Source: Seiridium cupressi
Lineage: Eukaryota > Ascomycota > Sordariomycetes > Amphisphaeriales > Sporocadaceae
Length of the DNA: 64,000 nucleotides
Assembly: GCA_036674765.1 (NCBI GenBank)
Contig: JARVKI010000078.1
Coordinates: 7,501 to 71,500 of the forward strand
Direction of reading: 5' to 3'
The position numbers and the translations under genes were made by a program. Shown here one piece after another: positions 21,871 through 34,817 of the stretch. The first letter of the stretch is position 1; each line of letters opens with the position of its first letter. Under the pieces are notes generated by a model that saw nothing but the letters and a program-made list of their open reading frames with translations, had not been told where the DNA came from and ran no database searches.

Positions 21871-22859
21871 TTATATTGTTCATAGTAGTGCGGCGTCGGA
21901 TTCTGATGGGTCTACTATTTTGAATACAAGTGAATTTCAGATGTGGTGCCAGAGCTTCGTTTCTCTTCCAATTGTGTCATTCACACATTTAGCCTCTCAT
22001 GGGTGATATCATGCCCTTCTAGGGCAGAGGCGAGTGAACGCAACTGTACCTGGTCCAGATTTTCGTGTTGGACCCTGGCCTGCCTGGTTGCAGCTGAAGC
22101 GCTAAGACGACTAGGGTAGTGACGCTATACTCACAAAAGTACCTGATCCGCGGCCTTCGAGCTGAAAGCCAGGATCTCTTGTGCGTAAAATCATCAATGC
22201 GCAAATGGATCGCGGAGATGCACGTCAGGCTTTCAGGACCTTTGACATCTATTCATGCAGAAATCTCGAGGATTTCGGCTGAGAGAGTATCAAGACGGGA
22301 CTAGTTTTTTGGGGGATTCAATTAAATCATGAGCTTCAAAAAAAGCTCCATGTGTTCTGGCATCATAACAGTGACTGCCTCGATAAGACTGCTTACCGCG
22401 TATAAGCCTTCTCGGCTCTGCTGCCGGTCGGTTCGTCCGTTGTGTTTCTAAGCGCAAGAGTCGCTCGATCTGCCCGGAACTCCCATGTCGAACTTGTCCC
22501 AAAAGATAGCAAGGTACTGTTATTGTAATGTCTGATGCTGACTTCTGACTGGAGGGTTGGAAGAAGATATCGCGCCGGCGATTTGCTAGGTTCGCTTGGC
22601 AAGCCACATAATCAAGTCGCTTACCTACGATCAGCCCCTCGACCTCTCGTGGCACAACAAAGTGCTGTCCCACTCCAGTAAACCCGGTATTCCTCTGGAC
22701 GTCAGGCTGTTCGATAAGTAGAGCCAGCGGCTGAAGTTGCTTCTGGAAGAAACGCCACCTGTTCTCCCTTTCTATAACGGCCCGGCACACCGAGTTCACA
22801 TACAGCCAGATGGTAGCGCTTGCAGACCAAAGGCTATAGGAGACTATGATTTCGACAAC
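21871..22859. other. Intergenic region between IRE1 and receptor gene
   Basis: Nearly 1 kb with only overlapping short frames on both strands and no conserved product. It should hold the IRE1 terminator and the receptor gene promoter and leader. Confidence 0.5.
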
Positions 22860-24369
22860 ATGGCGTCCATTCTCGCTCCAGTCAGCGACACATTATCCCC
22901 ATTGTCAGCAAGTCATCGCAATGGGCTTATTGCCGTATCTACCTTTGGTTTCTTATCCTTCGCTGCAACCAGCACTTTGTTTGGATATTTAACGTTCAAA
23001 CTTATAAGGTGGCATATAAACAAATCACCGTCGCAAAACGAACTACACCATGTGGCCACAACAGACTTGTCCCTCGGACTATCTCAGATGCACTTTGGCC
23101 AGTCTAAACCGACTACCGCTGCTGCGCAAAACCACGATGCGAACCCACGGAACACCGTCCCTGCGGAGAGGACCCTGAATCAGTTCCTCGTCCTAGTATA
23201 CAATCTCTTGTTCGCCGAAATGCATCAGTCAATGGCTTTTATGTTGAACGTTTCGTGGACGTCATCCAATGGGATCTTTGTTGGGACATCAACGTGTTGG
23301 GCCCAGGGGTGGTTCGTATCGACTGGCGACTTGGCAGTCAGCTGCTTCATCACCGCTATTGCTGTCCATACATACCTGACCATTGTTCGAGGTTACAAGC
23401 CACCTCAAGGGTTGTTGTATCTCACGATCGCCAGCTTGTGGGTCTTTGTATATGCCCTTGGCATCATTGGCGTACTGATCACGAATAACGGACACGATGG
23501 AGGGGGTCTATATGTCCGTGCTGTCGCATGGGTGAGTTCCTTACGTCGCAATATTGACGACATAGTCTAATGTTTATCTGTAGTGCTGGGTGAACGTCAA
23601 GTACGACAATCTTCGTCTCTGGTTGCATTACTTCTGGATCTTTCTATGTCTAGCACTGACGAGCGGGCTTTACATTTTGATATTCTTCTCTCTTCAGCGC
23701 CGAAGTGCCTCTCCCGGATCTCCTCGCGACGCTCGCAGACCATCGACGGCGCGGTCCGTCATAGGTGAGGACCAGGCCATGGGCACCCACCCGGGATTCT
23801 TGGTATATCCGATCATATACGGCTTATGCACCGCCCCACTCGCTCTTTTTCGGGTAGCGACCATGTCCGGGAGAAGCGTGAGCGCAGAGTTGTTCTGCTT
23901 TGCAGCTTCGATGATAGCCTCAAATGGCTGGCTTGATGTTATCCTATTCTCTTGGACCCGCAGCTCGATCATCTTTGCGCCTTCTCCAGACGCTATTGGC
24001 ACGGGCCTCGATACCTTCGCCTTCATAAGGACGCCACCTTCAAGGCGTTATGGAAATATGGTGTGGGTACAAGGAGGCTCAAGAGGCAATAATGAAATTG
24101 ATGATCGCGGCCGAAACAATGGTGGTTGGTGGAGGATCGGTGGGGATGGAGGTGATCGCAAGTCAAAGAGCAAGATAAATCGGTGGCCCGGTGGTCCCAG
24201 TACTGGCAGTCAGGAGTCTCTGCGAGGTGTTGGTGGTTCCAATGAGATTCAAATGGACATCGTGACTAGTGTAGTCATCGAGGTAGACCGTCCCCGAAAA
24301 GAGTCGGCACTTTCTGTTAACAGTTTAGAGAAAGGAGTTGAGGGAAGCTCTGGTCGGATGCATCTGTAG
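22860..24369 (+). CDS. Seven-transmembrane receptor, Git3/cAMP-receptor-like GPCR
   Basis: Two exons (22860-23531 and 23584-24369; 52-bp intron) give 485 residues. Seven hydrophobic helices are visible: about 25-50, 105-130, 150-175 and 185-210 in exon 1, then three more after the intron. A conserved cysteine context C-W-A-Q-G-W lies near the second/third helices. The loop between helices five and six is Ser/Arg-rich. The C-terminal tail is Gly-, Ser- and Asn-rich and likely cytoplasmic. The pattern matches fungal Git3/cAR-like receptors that sense carbon or other nutrients through G proteins; the ligand is unknown. The ATG at 22860 is chosen because the frame upstream is not hydrophobic or conserved. 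Confidence 0.83.
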
Positions 24370-24998
24370 CCAGTGTATACCAATCTTAAATGAGTGTCTG
24401 TAGCCGAATTAAAAATTCTCGGGGGGTTGCGTCATTACCTAAAAACTTGGTTTCGACATACTGCAAGCCAATGGTCAAGTTCTAGCATCTTAGACATAGG
24501 GCGACGATAGATGATAGTGCGCTAATGTACCTCCCTAAGCCCCTTGCCATCAATTGACATCAAGTCCAAGTGTGCCCACCGAGCGCATATGATCGAGGGC
24601 CGATTCCCGGGTGAGACTCCTGCCACGGTTGCACACAAGTAAATAAAGTGCATCTTTCCCGGGTCATGTCGTTCTGCATGTCAGAGGGCCAGATTGGCTA
24701 CGGTGAAAGCAGGGGGAAAGTGAATCTTCCCGAGTGCATGATATTCCATCAAAAGGGGTGAATTATAAGGGAGGTAAGCTATACTGATTCTAAGATTGTG
24801 CAGGTCATTTCATTCCAAGTATGCGTCTGCTATAATAGACTGAATTGCAAGCATAACCGAGACTACAACTGCCGTGCCTCTGTGATGAAGTCAAGAATTT
24901 AAACAACCAACCGGCGACATCTATACAGGGAGTCTGAATGGGGACATGACCCTTGAAGAAGAAACCGAAAACAATCCATTAATCAATAAACATACACC
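24370..24998. other. Convergent intergenic region
   Basis: About 630 bp between two convergent genes. No gene or repeat is seen. It must include both 3' ends. Confidence 0.5.
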
Positions 24999-27900
24999 TC
25001 ACACCTTTGAACCTGCACTAGAGGGTCTAGAAGTGGTGGGAGGTGATGGTAGCCTCCTCTTAGCGGACTGCGATCTGTGCTCATTCCTATCGCTGCCCTT
25101 CATTTTAGCAACGGCAGGTAATGAATCATCTAATTTCTGGGCAGTATGCCCAACGAAGTTCTCGAGTTCCACCTTCGTTGGCGGCAGACCTGGACTTTGA
25201 CCATAGCCACTGGGTTTGACATCTTTCACCTGTCGTTTGAATGCCTTTCTTTTCTGTTTCGACATAAGTGTGAGTCCCATTTTCTTGATCGCCGGTGATG
25301 TCAAGATTTGGCGGGGTCCCGAAAGTGTTGCTGGGATAGTTTCATTGGTCGTATTCTGGCGGGCGCGCTCCCTATTCAATTTCCTGCTCTTTCGTCTTTC
25401 AATTGGCTTATGTCTTTTCCACACAGGATAATTGCCGGGGTTGATGGCATTGACATCGTTTTCATCTGAGTGCTTACGCTTGCTCTGTCGGCTATGACTC
25501 TTCAAGTCGCGGCCAATGTGACCAGTCTCAAAGACCGCTGGAGCGAGCGAGGTTGAATTTGCCAAAGTCGAAGGTGGCCCTTGTGTCATATGCAAGCTGT
25601 CGCTCTGGGTCTCGGGATTGGCAGAAACCTTTTCTAATTCTCGAGCATCAAGCGCATTCTGTGAGTGACTAGCCGCGGGAATCTCCTTAATCCTCTGAAA
25701 TAGGTCTGGGATACTAGGCCCTGGGATTGGAGCGGACGAAGCGCGATTCAGCTCAGTAGCGGGAGGCTGCAAGCTCTTCTTCGCGACAGTTGACAAACGG
25801 TCGCTTTTCGATGTTGAGACTTTGGAGCGAATCTGACTAGAAGATCCAATCTTCTGATATGAACCTTGTGATAGAGGAGCGACATGCTTCTCTGGCAGCT
25901 TCCTTCGACCATCGTCGTCGGAATCGGCAGCTCCGTTAGAGCTACCCCGATGTCCCGAAGACTCATAGGTTGGATCTAGATCCTTGGGATCGTTATTCTT
26001 CCGTTTCCCGTATGTGTCAATTGTGACCTTGCCGAAAGAACCGATAGCCCGACGATTTGAAAGTAACGCCGCTTTCCTGGGTGTGCTTGATTTCTGCAAA
26101 TCAACCTCGGTTATGCTCGTAAGCCATGCAGGAGAATCTTTCAAGACATACTCGATTGCAGCCGCATCTGATTGATGTGAGATTTGAATCGCTTCGTGGT
26201 TTCGATTAATCTCGTGGAAAGACTTTAGCGGTGCAGTGAGCAGAGATTTCTCAAAGGCCAGTGGAAACTTCTGGTACTCGGCTTGTTTCGCGGCAGACAT
26301 TGCAGGGATCTTAACCACAAAATTGCTGCTGCTAGGTTGTCTACCCTCGTGGTCGTTCTTGGCCTCCACAGGTGATTCCCTGCCTGATCGGGATCTCGTG
26401 CTTGGGGTCTCAACTTGAGATAATGCTCTCTCAAAATTGGGCGTAACCTCTAGGTCGGCATCATAGTGGTACGCCTTGATGATGCGCTCCGGCGTCTTCT
26501 CCCTGACTGGACGGTCTTGATTTGTCAGTTGTGCAAACGTGACTGGAACAGGTTCTGGCCGACGATCAGCGACGTCTGCTATCCTTTTAGAGGTAAGACG
26601 AGCTGGACGTCTGTAAGTAGGCGTTTCTACAGATCTAGCCGCATGGTTGTAAGGACTAGAGCTCATTGAAATGCCTAGCTCTTGGTTTGATGGTGGAGCC
26701 TCATGTGATAGTTGCTTTGGTGTGAGATTTGAAGGTGCGTCCGACTTAGCGGATGATGTAGTCTTAACAGATTGTGGGACGGCTATTGGGAGCTCCTCGA
26801 GATCGTCCTCGCTTCCAGTGTCAGACCCTTCACCATGAGATCCCGACGAGTCCTCATCGCTAATGAGTGCTTGAGCCTCTTTGCGGATCGCGGTCTTCTC
26901 CATCTCCGCAATCTTCTCTTTCGTCGGTGAGTCGTGCCCCTCCAGGTACTTTCCCTTCTTTGGACCGCTTCGGATGAGACCCTTGAAGGGACCGTCTGCC
27001 ACGGAGCAAAAGCCGAGGTGTGGAATGAAGTGGACCTCATAGTTGGTAAGCCAGCGCCGGAATGGTTCCGGTGTTCCAGCATCACGTTCTTCCACAGTCT
27101 GGTGATCTAATTCATCATCTGAGTTTTCCATGTCTGAATTACTTGTGTCCGAGTTATCTGAACATGAAAAGGCGTCACGCACACGCTGCGAGTACCCAGC
27201 TCCAATCGTCTTGGGTACCTGAGCCTTCGGCAGCGGGTTTCGAGGCGGCCATAATTTATTGATAGGCTTAAATGTTGTCGTTGGCGATATAATCTTAGGA
27301 GTTGACTGAGAGCGTTGCGTCGCGTTGCTGTAAGGTGGAGCACGACAGCCTTCTTGGTCAAAGGCATCAGTACGAACAGCAGATACTTGGGTACCAGTGA
27401 TAATATCGCCCAAGTCCTCATCAGAATGCTCGGGCTCCGCGAAGAAGGAGCTCGGTATTTGCGACTTCGGCTCTGTGAGATGAGGTTAGCATTTGGGATT
27501 CCGAAACTGTCATACTTGTGAAAGAGGACTCACTCTTGGCAACAAATATGGCCTTAGTTATCTTCTTGACATGAGCAATAGCGGCACTTGGCAACTTGAT
27601 TTGAGCTTCAGCTTGTCTTCTCGCTGCCTCTCTGTCTTCTGACTCGCATTGGAGTTTACCCGTCAAGTTCTCCACCGAGTTGGCAACGCGTAATGGGGTC
27701 AAATTCAAGTGTTCAATACTGATGGAACTTGTTGTACTCTTGCTGGAATTGCTTGAGCCAGATGGCATTCCCTTTTTAAGGAAAACGGGTACAGCGCCCT
27801 GCGAAGTCTCCACGAGGTATGCGGGGCCGCTTGCCTGCAGACCCGGTCTATAATCTTTCCTTTCTTCGACGATCTTCAAGTGGTTGTTAATCGTATGCGA

Positions 27901-28861
27901 GTCAGAGCGCTTCCCGTGGGCAGGGCGACTTTGTCGAGACGCATTGGCAATCATCCCCTCTTTGCGCCTTTGCATTATTGTGTCGTGCGAAAGCATTGAG
28001 TTGTCCATGTCATCTGAGCTTGGAGTCGAATCATCAATCGAGATTATCTCAACATTCGGAGAAACAGCCCTGGTACTCGTTGGTGCAGTAAGCTTTGGCG
28101 TCGCAGGAGGATTCGGCTTGCGGGTTTGTGAATTCGAAGTTGCGTTCTCGGCTCCATAGAGGAATTTCTTGTGAATGGGGGGCCTTGAATTCGTCTTCTC
28201 TACCCTGTCTTCGCTGTCCGATGGGATTTCATAAGGATCTCGTTTGCATCCCTTGCCTCCACTGGATTGAACTGAATCTGGGTTGATGGCACTTGAATGC
28301 AATACTTTCCGGGGATCTGGTTCAGTTTGTGGCATGATTCGGCTTGAAGACTGCGGTGGCTGAGAGACATGAGGTGCCGTAAAACTCCTGACGGCTGGTG
28401 TGAGTGCGCGTATGTTTTTCACGGAAGGTGTGACACTGCGCAGTCCTGCTGTTACAGCTAAAGTAGTCTGCGACGGGCACAAGTTAGTAGGACTGTTCAT
28501 GGACCGCGGATAGCTGCCATACTTTGGATGGAGTGCTTGATGTCGTGTGCTTCCGACCGAATGCCAGCACAAGCTTGAGCACTTCTCCTTGCTGGATGAT
28601 ATCGACTTCATCATCCATATCCACAGCACAATCCTTCTCATCGAGGATACTGCTAGTTTCAGCCTCGATGACAGCATCTAGATCCTCCTTGGCATATCTA
28701 GCAAGCGCAATATTAGCCAGCTCAGCAAATGTCGCATCCTCCTTCATGCGTAATCTGAATGCCTTCAGCGGATTCATTGTCTTCTCCTCGAAGAAGGCGT
28801 GCGGGAAAATTTGGACCCTGACAGAAATGTCCTTGCTCTTGAGTTGGTGACTTCCTGCCAT
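24999..28861 (-). CDS. Net1/Dnt1-like nucleolar protein (Cdc14-binding N-terminal domain)
   Basis: Three exons on the minus strand: 28523-28861, 27534-28467 and 24999-27472, giving 1248 residues. The first intron (55 bp) has a TACTAAC branch site; the second is 61 bp. The first ~100 residues have the ubiquitin-like pattern of the Dnt1/Net1 N-terminal family (V-R-V-Q-I-F-P near the start, K-A-F-R-L-R, A-T-F-A-E-L, then an acidic D-x-D-D-E-V stretch). The rest is long, disordered and basic, rich in Ser, Pro and Lys, ending in a K/R-rich region with K-R-K-A-F-K-R-Q. Net1 and Dnt1 hold the Cdc14/Clp1 phosphatase in the nucleolus and influence rDNA silencing and cytokinesis. The N-terminal match is moderate; outside it no domain was recognised. 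Confidence 0.72.
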
Positions 28862-30580
28862 GTCGCCCAGTTCCCAGGAGGCCGCAAGTTTGGGTAGATA
28901 TGATCCTTCCTCTGCATTGGCCTGCTATCAAGCGGATGAGGGACCTGACCCGGCCGCTGTGCAGATGATGTCGGCCAAGAGGAATATTCTGGTAATTGGC
29001 CGGCCAAAACGAGATATGGCAGAGAGAAGCTGTCGTGTATGGCTTGTTCGTAATACTGGGTGTGAAGCTCGCCAACGGATCCTTTCGATATCCGAAGATG
29101 ATTTCGGTGGTTGTCCATGCAAATGGAGCTACTGTACCAGGCTATTGACGTTGTGGTGATGGTTTAACTGAAATAAAGGCCTCCGTAATTGAAAAGTGCT
29201 TGATAATGGCCTGGGAACGAATGGATTGTCTGGTGACGATCACAATCGTTCCAGAGATGGGTCGATCCTCAAAATTTCTATTCGAGTTCGTTCTCCCTGG
29301 CATTGTTCTGCCATCGAGATTCCCCACCTGCGATGGCGGCGGGGCGACGCGTTTCTGGGCGTGCTCATTGCGCGCCCGTGGGCCACTAGCGCGTTTTCTT
29401 TCCATTTGAAGCTTTAATTGAAAAAGCAACGGGCCTCAGTGTGCCCATGCCAAAATCAGATTGCTGTTGACTGTGATGAGCCGGGAAATGAAGTACATAA
29501 ATGGGCAGGGGGTGTGCGATGTTTGCTTTTAGACTCCAGGTTGGAAGGCATGCTGTGGCTAGACCTTTTTCATCCTACAATCTTCACAAAACCATGTCTC
29601 GCTGCGATTGTGGATACATATATCACTTTTGCCGCAAGACGCGCATATTGCAGGCATGATGGACTGACTGACTGCTGAAACTCTGCGCTGCGAATCTCCC
29701 TTCTTCAGCGGCAGTAGCAAATCTCCACTGACTCCTTGTAGGAACCTTGTTATACACCAGTCCTGTTCATCCACCCCATCAGAAGAAATGTACGTTCGCA
29801 AGTATGGACGGAGTATGCAGTTCTCAGGATCGAACATGTGAACCACTCCTATTCTTTGCCCTCACCCTTGCGCCAGGTAAACTTGACTATGTCTGTATCC
29901 GTTATCAATTACGACCACGATGCGACGCACCCGGTTACGTGAGCATACATAACACACTGCAATGACATTCATGTGATCTAATGCTTCAAAGTGGAATGAG
30001 ATCTGGCATATGCGGCGTGCTGGTGAACCGCGCTTTTGATTGCCCAGAAATGAGCTACATCTTTGCGTCTCCATGCAGCGAGTTGACTATCAGAATTCGA
30101 GATGTTAAAAATATATGTTTGATATCCCTGGTATAACTCTCACCGTGGTCTTCGTTACGGGCTGCACTTTGCGAAGATATTGACTAAAATCACCGTAATC
30201 AAGAATAATTAGGAACCAAAAGGGTTATGGCCTGAACTTTAGCCTTTATTTATGACCGTCTACTATTTAGTGTCTATGGCGTCTCTCGCCTTTTCTACTC
30301 TTGCAATAGTTTAGTTGGTTTCTGGAACCATTTTTAACAGGTGAGTTTGGATGCTATAAACTCCCCTCCCAAATCAAATGACCCCAACTCCAACGCCCAA
30401 AGAGAAACTCCATAGCTAACCGAGAACATCGAGGAGCGGGGACTGAGAAATCAGTCGCTACCTGAATTTTGTGTTCGCCACTATCCACTCGGCATGGAGA
30501 AAGCGTAATCGCAAGCTGTCTCGGAATCGCGCAGCAACCACCAGCTTTACTACGCCTGAACAGATGTCTGTGGCACTGTC
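28862..30580. other. Intergenic region, no gene seen
   Basis: About 1.7 kb between the Net1-like gene start and the desaturase stop. A minus-strand frame near 29559-29846 has two C-x2-C pairs (C-A-S-C, C-E-D-C) but no other support. The promoter of the Net1-like gene should lie at the left end. Confidence 0.5.
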
Positions 30581-32075
30581 TTATGAAGATCCCTTGATGG
30601 GAGCGGTGCCCAGACCATTCCGGTTGCGGAAGAACAATACACCCTTGCCTTCGCCCTGCGCACCCTCACTGGGTTCAACCCACTGACACCAGCGGGCGCT
30701 GCGCCACATAGCCTGAAGGAAGCCGAGGGAGCCGTTCTTCGTGTCGGCGCGATAATGGCGACCCATGACCTTCTTGATGGCCTCGGTGGCCTCATCTGCG
30801 TTGTAGAAAGGAATGGTTGAGATGTAGTGGTGGAGGACATGGGTCTCAATGATGCCGTGGAGAAGCTGACGACCGATGAAACCGAACTCACGATCAATGG
30901 TGGCAGCGGCGCCGCGAACGTACGTCCAGGACTCGGGAGTGTAATGGGGAAGTGTGGGGTCAGTGTGCTGAAGGAACGTGATCGCGACTATACACTCTTG
31001 ATTAGCGTTGTGGTCACTCCACACAAGGGATACGTTTTCACTTACCAAGCCAATGGTTTACCCAAAGGTACGGGATGAAGTACCAAACAAGCATGTTGCT
31101 GAAGCCGAATGACTTGGACAGATAGAAGAGTGCGGTGGCGGTGATGGCCACACCAACGTCGCTCAGCAAAATGAGCTTGGCGTCCTTCGCCTCGTAGAGG
31201 GGGCTGGATGGGTTGAAATGGTTGACGCCATTCAGAAATCCGTTCTTCTTGCCTTTGCCGCGACCCTCTCTCTGGCGTTCATGAAAGTCGTGGCCGGTAA
31301 CGTTGGTCAAGAGGTAGTTGGGCCATCCAATGAGCTGCTGGCCTAGAAGGTGGATTAAAGTGACGATGGGTGTCTCTTCGCCGAGCTCTCCAAGCTCATG
31401 GACCAGCTTGCCCAGTCTAGTGGCTTGCTGCTCACGGGTCCGTGGCACAAAGACCATGTCTCGCTCCATGTGACCAGTTGCCTTGTGGTGTTTGCCGTGC
31501 GAGATCTTCCAGCTGAAGTACGGGACAAGAAGCGACGAATGAAGGGTCCAGCCGACGGTATCGTTGAGAACCTTGGAAGTGCTGAAAGACTGGTGTCCAC
31601 ACTCATGAGCAAGCACCCAAATACCGGTGGCGAAGAGACCTTGCATGATGGTGTATAGACCCCATAGGGCTGCGCGAATGGGTGTCTGGGGAATGTTCTC
31701 TGGTGTCACGTAGTTGTTGAATATGTAAAACGTGGAACCAAGCAGGACAATGTCGCGGAAAACGTAGGCGAGGCCCTTGACGGCTGATCGCTCAAAGCAG
31801 TGCTTGGGAATCGCATTGTGGATGTCCTTGATTGTATAATCGGGAATGGCAAACTCATTGCCATAAGTGTCGACAAGCTTGCCATGAGACGGCTTCTCGT
31901 CCATGGAGGACATGGAGGACAGCGAAGTCGAGGAGGCCGAGTGCCTGGGAGAGTCCATAGGCGAGGCCACAGCAGTTGAAGGGGAGGAGGAGAAGTCCGA
32001 GTCAGCTGTCGTCGACGTGACCGTACGGCGGAGGGCAGGATGTTGCCGCGGGGCAGTTGCAGTTGAGGAAGCCAT
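30581..32075 (-). CDS. Delta-12 fatty acid desaturase (oleate to linoleate)
   Basis: Two exons, 31046-32075 and 30581-30987, with a 58-bp intron, give 478 residues. The three histidine boxes of membrane desaturases are present: H-E-C-G-H at 157-161, H-G-K-H-H at 193-197 and H-V-L-H-H in exon 2. Hydrophobic pairs flank them, as does the conserved F-L-Q-H-T-D-P-T-L-P-H-Y segment just after the splice. The start is the ATG at 32075, followed by a Ser/Thr-rich cytosolic tail. The enzyme acts in the ER on oleoyl lipids using cytochrome b5, and is the usual source of linoleate in filamentous fungi. A delta-15 specificity cannot be excluded, but the overall pattern is that of delta-12 enzymes. Confidence 0.94.
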
Positions 32076-34817
32076 GCTGTGTGTGGATGTGATATTGAGC
32101 TTGGTGTTTCCTTGAAGCCTTACTATAATTATCGTAGAGTACCGTAGCCAAGTCTCGCAACTTGTGCAGGTAGCAATAGTAGAGGTGCGAGGGCAATTCG
32201 AGCCAGGGAAAAGAATTGGCGTGCCGGTAATCGCTGCGCAGAAGAAATACACAAGCGGCTTGCTGAACCGAGGTTATAAACTCGTGGAAGATTCTGTGAA
32301 AACTCCTGGGGGTTGATGCCACTGTCGCACGTTATTTCTCAATTTGTTGGGATGGTTCCAAATTTGGACTTGGCGGACTGGACTCGGGATCGACCGACAG
32401 CTCTCCCGGGTAGCAAGGTATGAACCACAGGGTAGACTGTTCTTTGGTACACGTTGCTGCACGAAGTCGTGATCTCTCAACGATGTAAATCGAAAGATTG
32501 AGCCAAACAACCGAGACTATATGCAACATGGAAGCGACCAGCGCAGATATATACTCGAGGGCGCCGGCGGGCGTCGAGCGGCTAGGCTCACTCACCCCTT
32601 TCGACCTGCCCGAGACTTGGTTCGAATTATTAGTGGTGGCACATAATACTCTCGTGCGTACCTAGGTATTTCTGGCGCAACCCAAGAACAGACCAATCAG
32701 AAAGGGCCACAATCAACTCACTTGCGGATGGCAAAAAGAGGCGGATCTTTCACCGGGAGAAGAAAATTCGTCTGTTGTGGAATCTGGGGCAATTCTCGAG
32801 CGGACTAACAGGGGGGCTGCAGGGCGCTGAGCTGGAGCTCTGGTCCCGCGTGTTGCCCTGCGAATTCAGGGATGCATCAATGGCTCCGATGCCCCACCAC
32901 ACGCGATTCCAGTGCTCGATCCTCCCGCTCAAAGTTAATCATGATACGTTAGAGTTGGATATCAGAGACACGATCTTTCGACTGTCATCATTACGACTCT
33001 CGAGCTAATTTCCCAGCCCTCGAAAAGGTAAATTCACTGTGTAATTCGAGTTGAGTCAGCAATACCTAGGGAAGTGGTATCTCCAGCTCCTGTTCTTCGC
33101 GCCTCTCACCGCTTTCAAACATACATAGGTATGTTCCGCTGCTTGGTCTGCTTCAGGAGGCACCCCACCCGGGTCCAGACAACGGTGATCTCTTGCACAT
33201 ATGCCAGAATCAATGACGGGCTCGCAAGCTGCAGCAAGCCAATGTACATAGTTTCTTTTCCAATGGCTTCCGTATCGTACCAACCTTCATGCTACCTAAC
33301 TCCATACCTAGTTCCGATTTTTGCTGGTTACTGAGGCAGGCTAGACCCGGGAACTGGTTCGTCTTGCAATGGCCACTCCGATTGGCCGTTGATAACTGTC
33401 CTGCAGTGATCTTTTTTGGTTTTGGGTTTTTCCATGTGACAGCGACATTTGCATGGAAGATACCTACTCTGCTACCTTACATTATCTACCAGCTACGCAC
33501 GTAGACTTGGCCAAGTGCCTCGGGCTGCACTAGCGTCCAGATAGCCTTATGCTCTGCATGCATACGTCGCCGATTGTCTCGCATCATATGTAGGATCAGA
33601 CAGCCGCATTTCTATCGTCAACGGCAACGGAATCAGATGCTACTACAGAAAGCCTCAAGGCCCAGGAATACGATCCATTCTGCCGTCATCTCTTAGACCT
33701 AAACGTAGACAGCCTGACTGTCATTTGCGCCATCGGCAGAGAAGAGTCAAAAACCCTGATAAAATACACATCAGCGGTTCGCTGTCTCGTCATTTGTCTC
33801 CGGTATGGTCTTTCATTAGCAGCCTACCCGTTGAACGATTTGTATGCAGTATACTGCGATACCCATCCTTTACCAAGGCAGAATACCATTCCCAGGCTTG
33901 TCAAACCCATGTCCACCCAGCAAAATATGGGCGGTGGATCTGGACCCCTGGATCTCGAATCGTGGGAAGCAAGGGCCAGGCGTGGTTTGATGGTTTGAGC
34001 TCAGGGCCCAGATTTCACAGGGTTTATCTTTCTGTTGGGGCACTGATTCGTTTTGTCCCACTGCGGAACCGAGCAAAATGTTGAGGTGGCTACATTGCAT
34101 TAGCCCCTGTCTCCCGCGCTTCTCAAGCTCTTCCTGGCTCTTGCCCCACCTGTCTAGGCCACGTGTGGTAAGCCGCGGGGAACATCACCACGCTTCGTTT
34201 CCTCACGTTGTCACTAAACTCAGTACAACGTAATGAGCTTCCAGAAGAATACCAAAAGGCGGTGCCCATAATCTGAACACCACGCGATTCAGCTTTCGAT
34301 CATCGTGTGATCATTCAGCAGAGATCGAGAGAGGTGACGATGGTTTGACAAGGAACTTCAGTGCCCTTTGGGAGTAGTTGGGAGAGGCTTCCAGCACCCG
34401 ACTCATCATGGTTCATACATGCAGCCATGATATCAGCCAATGCTGCTCAGTCAGCTGTAGTTCTCAGTAGCCAGGAATCCTTACCACTAAGTTTTTGGGG
34501 GGGTTTTTTTTTTCGCATGTGATCATAACCTCCAATGTAGTCAGCCCCCTGCTTGCTGCACATGCTGGCACATGCAATAATAACCATGTGGTCAACCAAA
34601 TGTACTGATGGATGTCAAACTACTATCTGATGTATAGCTTCGCCTCCTCTATCTAATTGTCTATCTAAATATCAGGCCACAAGATGCCATGAAGCGAAAT
34701 TACAACTCAAGGAAAGGCTCAGACAATGAGCGTCAACGAAATCGGATGCTTGCAATTCGTCGTCCAACCAGCGCCAGTTCTTAATGGTAAGCCAGTAGCG
34801 TGTTAATGAGAGGTGGA
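32076..34817. other. Long intergenic region, no gene seen
   Basis: About 2.7 kb with scattered short frames and no conserved product. A homopolymer junction (seven G, then ten T) lies near 34497-34513. The desaturase promoter should lie at the left end. Confidence 0.55.

Noticed and set aside
22290..22799. 169-codon minus-strand frame between IRE1 and the receptor gene
   Set aside because: No recognisable motif and it overlaps other chance frames in both directions.
29559..29846. Possible small zinc-ribbon protein with two C-x2-C pairs
   Set aside because: Only the cysteine spacing supports it; no flanking conserved residues and no neighbour context.
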